Of a stretch of 9,601 nucleotides of DNA, positions 6,899 through 9,601 are shown piece after piece; within the stretch, counting starts at the first letter, position 1; each line of letters starts with the position of its first letter. Location of the stretch: NCBI GenBank assembly GCA_017304505.1, contig JAFKKQ010000363.1, positions 1-9,601 on the forward strand, read 5' to 3'. A program made the position numbers and the translations under genes. Under the pieces are notes generated by a model. The model did no database searches. It saw nothing but the letters and a program-made list of their open reading frames with translations, and was not told the DNA's origin. This DNA comes from Hyphomicrobiales bacterium (GTDB taxonomy: Bacteria > Pseudomonadota > Alphaproteobacteria > Rhizobiales > Xanthobacteraceae).

Positions 6899-7408
6899 AT
6901 GGCGCGCATCCGGCATATCGCCCTACCGGTAAAGGACATCGACAAGACCGCGGATTTCTATGAGAAGGCCTTCGGGCTCAAGCGCTCGCCGAAGTCCGAA
7001 GGGACGACGGCCTACCGCGTCTACATGAGCGACGGCGAGATCAACCTCGCGCTGCTGCAATACAAGAGCGAGGTCGGCTCAGGGCTGAAGAATCCCAACG
7101 GCTTCGTCGGCATCCACCATTTCGGCTTTCAATGCGATGACCTGCCCAAGCAGCAAGCCGAGATCGAAAAGGCCGGCGGAAAGTTCTTCTTCGATCTTGG
7201 CGACCCGGACGACGATGACTTCGAGCGCAAGTTCAAGGACCCGAACGGCATCATCTTCGACATCAACTGGAAGGGCTGGACCATGACCTCGAGCAAGGTC
7301 AAGGCAAAGTCCGGGGCGAAGCGAGCCGCCGCCGCAAAGAAAGTCACAAAAAAGACCGCCAAGCCGAAGGCTGCGGCACGCAAGGCCGCGAAGACGCGCA
7401 AGCGTTGA
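6899..7408 (+). CDS. VOC-superfamily (glyoxalase/bleomycin-resistance fold) protein with a basic histone-H1-like C-terminal tail
   Basis: A 169-residue protein. Residues 1-128 form a standard vicinal-oxygen-chelate domain of two beta-alpha-beta-beta-beta modules: IRHIALPVKDIDKTADFYEKA starts the first, IHHFGFQCDD (72-81) the second, and KDPNGIIFDINW (113-124) closes it. Candidate metal ligands are His6, His73 or His74, and Asp121 where many relatives have Glu; the ligand expected near NLALLQ is not acidic, so catalysis is uncertain. Residues 133-169 are an added low-complexity tail: 17 of 37 are Lys or Arg, 12 are Ala, and none is acidic. The tail resembles the C-terminus of histone H1 or bacterial HU-type extensions and would suit nucleic-acid or polyanion binding. 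I chose the ATG at 6899 over the in-frame one at 6887 because GGAG at 6889-6892 is spaced 6 nt from it and the VOC fold begins immediately. The gene stands alone; substrate unknown. Confidence 0.9.
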   Translation: MARIRHIALPVKDIDKTADFYEKAFGLKRSPKSEGTTAYRVYMSDGEINLALLQYKSEVGSGLKNPNGFVGIHHFGFQCDDLPKQQAEIEKAGGKFFFDLGDPDDDDFERKFKDPNGIIFDINWKGWTMTSSKVKAKSGAKRAAAAKKVTKKTAKPKAAARKAAKTRKR

Positions 7409-7452
7409 GCACGCGGCCGGACGATTTCGCTTAGGGATCGCCATCGGAACTT

Positions 7453-7467
7453 TTCGCGCTGCGCGAA
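7453..7467 (+). terminator. Short hairpin downstream of the VOC gene (weak terminator candidate)
   Basis: TTCGCG (7453-7458) and CGCGAA (7462-7467) pair perfectly around CTG, 44 nt after the VOC stop codon. There is no U-run after it on the plus strand; on the minus strand AAAAGTTCC-type sequence follows, so it does not look bidirectional. It may be only a stabilising hairpin. The rest of the 161-nt gap before the DUF983 gene shows nothing else I can support. Confidence 0.25.
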
Positions 7468-7569
7468 GCTGTTTCGCCTGGCCTTTCGGCTCCAGGGGCT
7501 GGCGTTCGGCTACGGCAGTGGCTATGTGTCCGGCGCGACGGATACCTCAAGAGCAACGCCACGCGAGCC

Positions 7570-7989
7570 ATGCCTGACGTCCACACAGCCAGTTCACCCA
7601 GGTCTTCAAACGTTCGGCAAGCGATGGGACGCGGCGCCCAGGGCCGCTGTCCGCATTGCGGCAAAGGACGGCTGTTCCGCGCCTACCTGAAGGTAGCGGA
7701 TCGCTGTGCGGATTGCGGCGAGGAGCTGCACCATCATCGCGCCGACGACTTTCCCGCGTATCTGGTCATCGTCATCGTCGGGCACATCGTGGTGCCGCTG
7801 GTGCTCGCGATGGAAACGCATTACGCGCTGTCCTACTGGATCAGCATGACGCTGTGGCCGGCATTGACGGTCGCGCTTTCGCTGGCACTGTTGCAACCGG
7901 TCAAAGGCGCCGTCGTAGGCTTGCAATGGGCCGTGGGCATGCACGGCTTCGAGCAATCGAAAAAGGACCGCGTCGCCACGGTCCGATGA
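7570..7989 (+). CDS. DUF983 family zinc-ribbon membrane protein
   Basis: A 139-residue small inner-membrane protein of the DUF983 family (PF06170), whose function is not established. The N-terminal part carries a four-cysteine zinc ribbon: Cys27 and Cys30 in GRCPHCGKGRLF, and Cys46 and Cys49 in ADRCADCGEEL. The family-typical HHHRADDFPAYLVI follows, then two hydrophobic membrane segments at roughly 62-82 and 86-108, and a short GLQWAVGMHGFEQ end that is also characteristic. Length is normal. The start is uncertain: the ATG at 7570 has only a weak purine run nearby, and the in-frame ATG at 7624 (Met19) would still include the whole zinc ribbon. It is separated from its neighbours by 161 and 180 nt and is probably transcribed alone. 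Confidence 0.9.
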   Translation: MPDVHTASSPRSSNVRQAMGRGAQGRCPHCGKGRLFRAYLKVADRCADCGEELHHHRADDFPAYLVIVIVGHIVVPLVLAMETHYALSYWISMTLWPALTVALSLALLQPVKGAVVGLQWAVGMHGFEQSKKDRVATVR

Positions 7990-8009
7990 TGATCCCGGCG
8001 CTGGACGAC

Positions 8010-8030
8010 GCAGCGCAATCCGCCCGCTGC
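8010..8030 (+). terminator. Hairpin downstream of the DUF983 gene (weak terminator candidate)
   Basis: GCAGCG (8010-8015) pairs with CGCTGC (8025-8030) around a 9-nt loop, 20 nt after the DUF983 stop; CCGC/GCGG at 8020-8032 is a competing stem. The sequence after it is A/T-rich (GGTTAAATAAAA) but not a U-run, so termination strength is doubtful. Confidence 0.3.
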
Positions 8031-8068
8031 GGTTAAATAAAACCGATAAATGTCTGCATTCGACCGGC

Positions 8069-8097
8069 TGGGCAGGGTATCCGCCAGCGGTTATGCT
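8069..8097 (+). promoter_or_regulatory. Candidate sigma-70-type promoter for the exported hypothetical protein
   Basis: TGGGCA (8069-8074) and TATGCT (8092-8097) each match four of six consensus bases and are exactly 17 nt apart. They would start transcription about 65 nt before the start codon at 8170. Weak match; no other pair in the 180-nt gap is better. Confidence 0.3.
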
Positions 8098-8169
8098 GCC
8101 TCGGTCCGTCGAGGGACGACGTACATCAAGCCATCCGTTTATCCATCTTGAATCAGGTCGGAGGTCAGA

Positions 8170-8625
8170 ATGTTCCGTATTTCCATGACTCGATTTTCCA
8201 TGACTCGATTCGCAGTTGCGGCATTGGCGGCAATCCTCATGGCAGGCGTGCCGACGGCGTCGCAAGCCGCGTCGGGCAGCGTGAGCCTGCGGATTGTCAA
8301 GGCGTCATTCATCGTCGGCGTGTCCGGCGGTAGCGGCACACTCCGCTTCGGCAAGCGCAATTATCCACTGAGTATCGGCGGCCTGAGCGCCGGCTTCAGC
8401 GCAGGCGCATCGGAAGCGCACCTCTCGGGCCGCGTCTCGAATATCCGCCGGGCATCGGACGTTGCCGGGACTTATGCGGCCACCACCGCCAGCGCCGCCG
8501 TCATTCGCGGCGGAAAGTCTGTGACGCTGCGCAACGAAAAGGGCGCGATCCTGACGCTGCAGGGTCGGCAGGTCGGCCTGGAGTTCAGCCTCGATCTCAG
8601 CGGCCTCGTGATCGGACTCAAATAA
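8170..8625 (+). CDS. Small exported protein of unknown function
   Basis: A 151-residue protein with a clear Sec signal peptide: basic n-region (to Arg13), hydrophobic core AVAALAAILMAGV (15-27), and a probable cleavage after SQA (Ala33). The mature ~118 residues are rich in Gly, Ser and Ala with alternating hydrophobic positions, which reads as a small all-beta domain: SVSLRIVKASFIVGVSGGSG, then GKRNYPLSIGGLSAGF, then KSVTLRNEKGAILTLQG and EFSLDLSGLVIGL. There are no cysteines, so no disulfides or lipobox. I do not recognise a named family; the texture recalls glycine-rich periplasmic proteins of alphaproteobacteria such as the DUF1134/EipA type, but I cannot show homology. GGAGG at 8160-8164 lies 5 nt before the ATG, so the start is firm. 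The n-region contains a 15-nt tandem duplication. It ends in a strong terminator and is monocistronic. Confidence 0.8.
   Translation: MFRISMTRFSMTRFAVAALAAILMAGVPTASQAASGSVSLRIVKASFIVGVSGGSGTLRFGKRNYPLSIGGLSAGFSAGASEAHLSGRVSNIRRASDVAGTYAATTASAAVIRGGKSVTLRNEKGAILTLQGRQVGLEFSLDLSGLVIGLK
8180..8210 (+). repeat. 15-nt tandem duplication inside the signal-peptide coding region
   Basis: TTTCCATGACTCGAT occurs at 8180-8194 and again immediately at 8195-8209, with one further matching base. The duplication is in frame and encodes Ser-Met-Thr-Arg-Phe twice (residues 5-14). It places two extra in-frame ATGs (8185, 8200) in the n-region. Confidence 0.95.
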
Positions 8626-8652
8626 GACGCGCGGAATTCGCATCTCAGACAG

Positions 8653-8680
8653 CCCGCTGGCGATCGCCAGCGGGTTTTTT
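8653..8680 (+). terminator. Rho-independent terminator of the exported hypothetical gene
   Basis: CCCGCTGG (8653-8660) and CCAGCGGG (8667-8674) form a perfect GC-rich 8-bp stem around CGATCG, followed directly by six Ts. The stem begins 28 nt after the stop codon at 8625. This is a classical intrinsic terminator. Confidence 0.95.
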
Positions 8681-8700
8681 CATGAATACCCATGCCGCCC

Positions 8701-8803
8701 AGAGCATGATCCCGAAAAGTGGGAACCGGTTTTCGGATTAGATCATGTTCAATCGAAAAGATAAGCGACGAGCCTGATTCAGCGCAGTTGAATCAGACTC
8801 TAG
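8701..8803. repeat. Hyphomicrobiales-type composite palindromic repeat element
   Basis: The first half (8702-8750) is an imperfect palindrome: GAGCATGAT pairs with ATCATGTTC, and inside it CCGAAAA (8712-8718) pairs with TTTTCGG (8730-8736) around GTGGGAACC plus G. I recognise this as the dispersed intergenic repeat abundant in Bradyrhizobium, Rhodopseudomonas and Mesorhizobium genomes. The second half has CTGATTCA (8774-8781) and TGAATCAG (8789-8796) around a 7-nt loop, then ACTCTAG. AGAG at 8701 and CTCT at 8798-8801 would be terminal inverted repeats of a roughly 103-bp unit; treating both halves as one element rests on my memory of similar longer copies. Its right end overlaps the stop codon of the Rieske gene, and its second stem could serve that minus-strand gene as a weak terminator. 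Confidence 0.75.
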
Positions 8804-9601
8804 GCCGGAAGTCCCATCGCTTCGGCGAAGGCCGCCCGCACTTCGGGTGGCTGGCCATAGTGAAAATTGAACCCGGTCAGCCGCTGGCGCAGCAGCGGGT
8901 CGTGCTTGAACTCCGATAGCGGAATACCGACGGTATTCAACTCGCGCGCCATGTTCGGCAGTTCCACCATTCGCGCCTTGGCGGGATCGCGGATGACGCC
9001 CTTCGGGTCGCGCCCGACCTTGATCGCCTCCAACTCCTCGAAGAAACGGTTGCGCATCATGGTGATGCCGATGTCACTCGAGCGCAGATTCTCTTTGCTG
9101 CGATCGGCGACCCGCCCCTGCCCCACCCAGGCGACGATATCCTGGTTGATGACATGGCTGGTGATCCAGCGACCGTCGGGTCCCCGGATCGGACTGCTCC
9201 ACGTCGGCACTCGGCCCTGCTCGTAGGGTTCGCGGCCTTGCGGAACGCGAACGAAAAACCATGCCACCGAAAGCGTATTCTCGTCATCGACCGGCACGCG
9301 CCACTCAAAGTGACGCCCGAGATAGAATCCGTTCGGCCACAGGGCTACACGCCCGACAGTCCAATAGCGGCTATCCTCAGGCTGACCTTCCCGCACGCGC
9401 CGGTAAATGAAGCCGTGCTCGAACTCCTCGAACTTCAGCTTGAGGTGCTTGGGTGCGTTGGTGTTATTGTCACCAGCCAGGCGATGGCCCCAGTTGTCGT
9501 GCATCCATTCAAAATGCACCGGATCGATCGAATTCTCCTGGCACTGAAACCAATTGCACGGCACATCGGCGAGCACGACTTCATCAGCTTCCTCGGCCCC
9601 T
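8800..9601 (-). CDS. Rieske non-heme iron oxygenase, alpha subunit, C-terminal part (partial at right edge)
   Basis: The frame is open to the window edge and codes for the last 267 or so residues of an aromatic ring-hydroxylating oxygenase of the phthalate dioxygenase / vanillate demethylase type. Such enzymes accept electrons from a reductase and use O2 to hydroxylate or demethylate an aromatic ring. The catalytic domain's mononuclear iron site is visible: NWFQCQENSIDPVHFEWMH carries the two His ligands (codons 9514-9516 and 9499-9501), and the Asp ligand is in VINQDIVAW (codon 9139-9141). The downstream GRVADRSKENLRSSDIGI is characteristic of this branch. The N-terminal [2Fe-2S] Rieske domain with its Cys-His pairs, and the true start, lie beyond the edge. 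The stop TAG (8800-8802) lies within the end of the palindromic repeat. No ferredoxin reductase gene is in view, so partner and substrate are unknown. Confidence 0.92.
   Translation of the reverse strand, partial: GAEEADEVVLADVPCNWFQCQENSIDPVHFEWMHDNWGHRLAGDNNTNAPKHLKLKFEEFEHGFIYRRVREGQPEDSRYWTVGRVALWPNGFYLGRHFEWRVPVDDENTLSVAWFFVRVPQGREPYEQGRVPTWSSPIRGPDGRWITSHVINQDIVAWVGQGRVADRSKENLRSSDIGITMMRNRFFEELEAIKVGRDPKGVIRDPAKARMVELPNMARELNTVGIPLSEFKHDPLLRQRLTGFNFHYGQPPEVRAAFAEAMGLPA

Noticed and set aside
1..9601. CRISPR array, tRNA/rRNA gene, transposase, phage or defence genes
   Set aside because: I looked on both strands and saw no regularly spaced repeats, cloverleaf-like sequence, transposase motif or known defence domain. 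The only dispersed repeat is the element at 8701-8803.

Overview
The window looks like chromosomal DNA from a GC-rich alphaproteobacterium of the order Hyphomicrobiales, probably the Bradyrhizobium / Rhodopseudomonas / Xanthobacteraceae side. The grounds are high GC3 codon use, a TctC (Bug)-type receptor, a DUF983 gene, and at 8701-8803 a copy of the GAGCATGATC...GATCATG(C/T)TC palindromic repeat that I recall as abundant in those genomes. Genus is an inference; no rRNA or tRNA gene is present to test it.

Layout. Positions 1-147 (+) hold the helix-turn-helix end of a LysR-type regulator that loses homology just after the HTH. It is followed six bases later by a convergent glpD (154-1603, -) that is also damaged: about 14 codons are missing and the frame shifts near 632-640. 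Upstream of glpD on the same strand, 10 nt away, is an FAD-dependent aromatic-type monooxygenase (1614-2741, -). A 318-nt spacer separates it from a small conserved-looking hypothetical gene (3060-3374, +). This converges on a two-gene minus-strand unit, a PuuE-like polysaccharide-deacetylase-family hydrolase (4519-5433) followed by an aldo/keto reductase (3437-4423). Divergent from that unit, across a 336-nt spacer, is an orphan periplasmic tripartite-tricarboxylate-transporter receptor (5770-6747, +).

The right third carries three plus-strand single genes: a VOC-superfamily protein with a histone-H1-like Lys/Ala tail (6899-7408), a DUF983 zinc-ribbon membrane protein (7570-7989), and a small exported protein of unknown function (8170-8625) that ends in a clear rho-independent terminator (8653-8680). 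A composite palindromic repeat then abuts, and appears to supply the stop codon of, a minus-strand Rieske oxygenase alpha subunit that runs off the right edge (8800-9601).

How the genes fit together. The FAD monooxygenase, VOC protein, Rieske oxygenase, PuuE-like hydrolase, aldo/keto reductase and solute receptor are typical of an accessory catabolic region for small organic acids or aromatics. No complete pathway is present and no substrate can be assigned. I see no defence system, CRISPR array, transposase or phage gene. The most notable observations are the decayed glpD/LysR end, the basic tail on the VOC protein and the repeat at the Rieske gene's stop codon.
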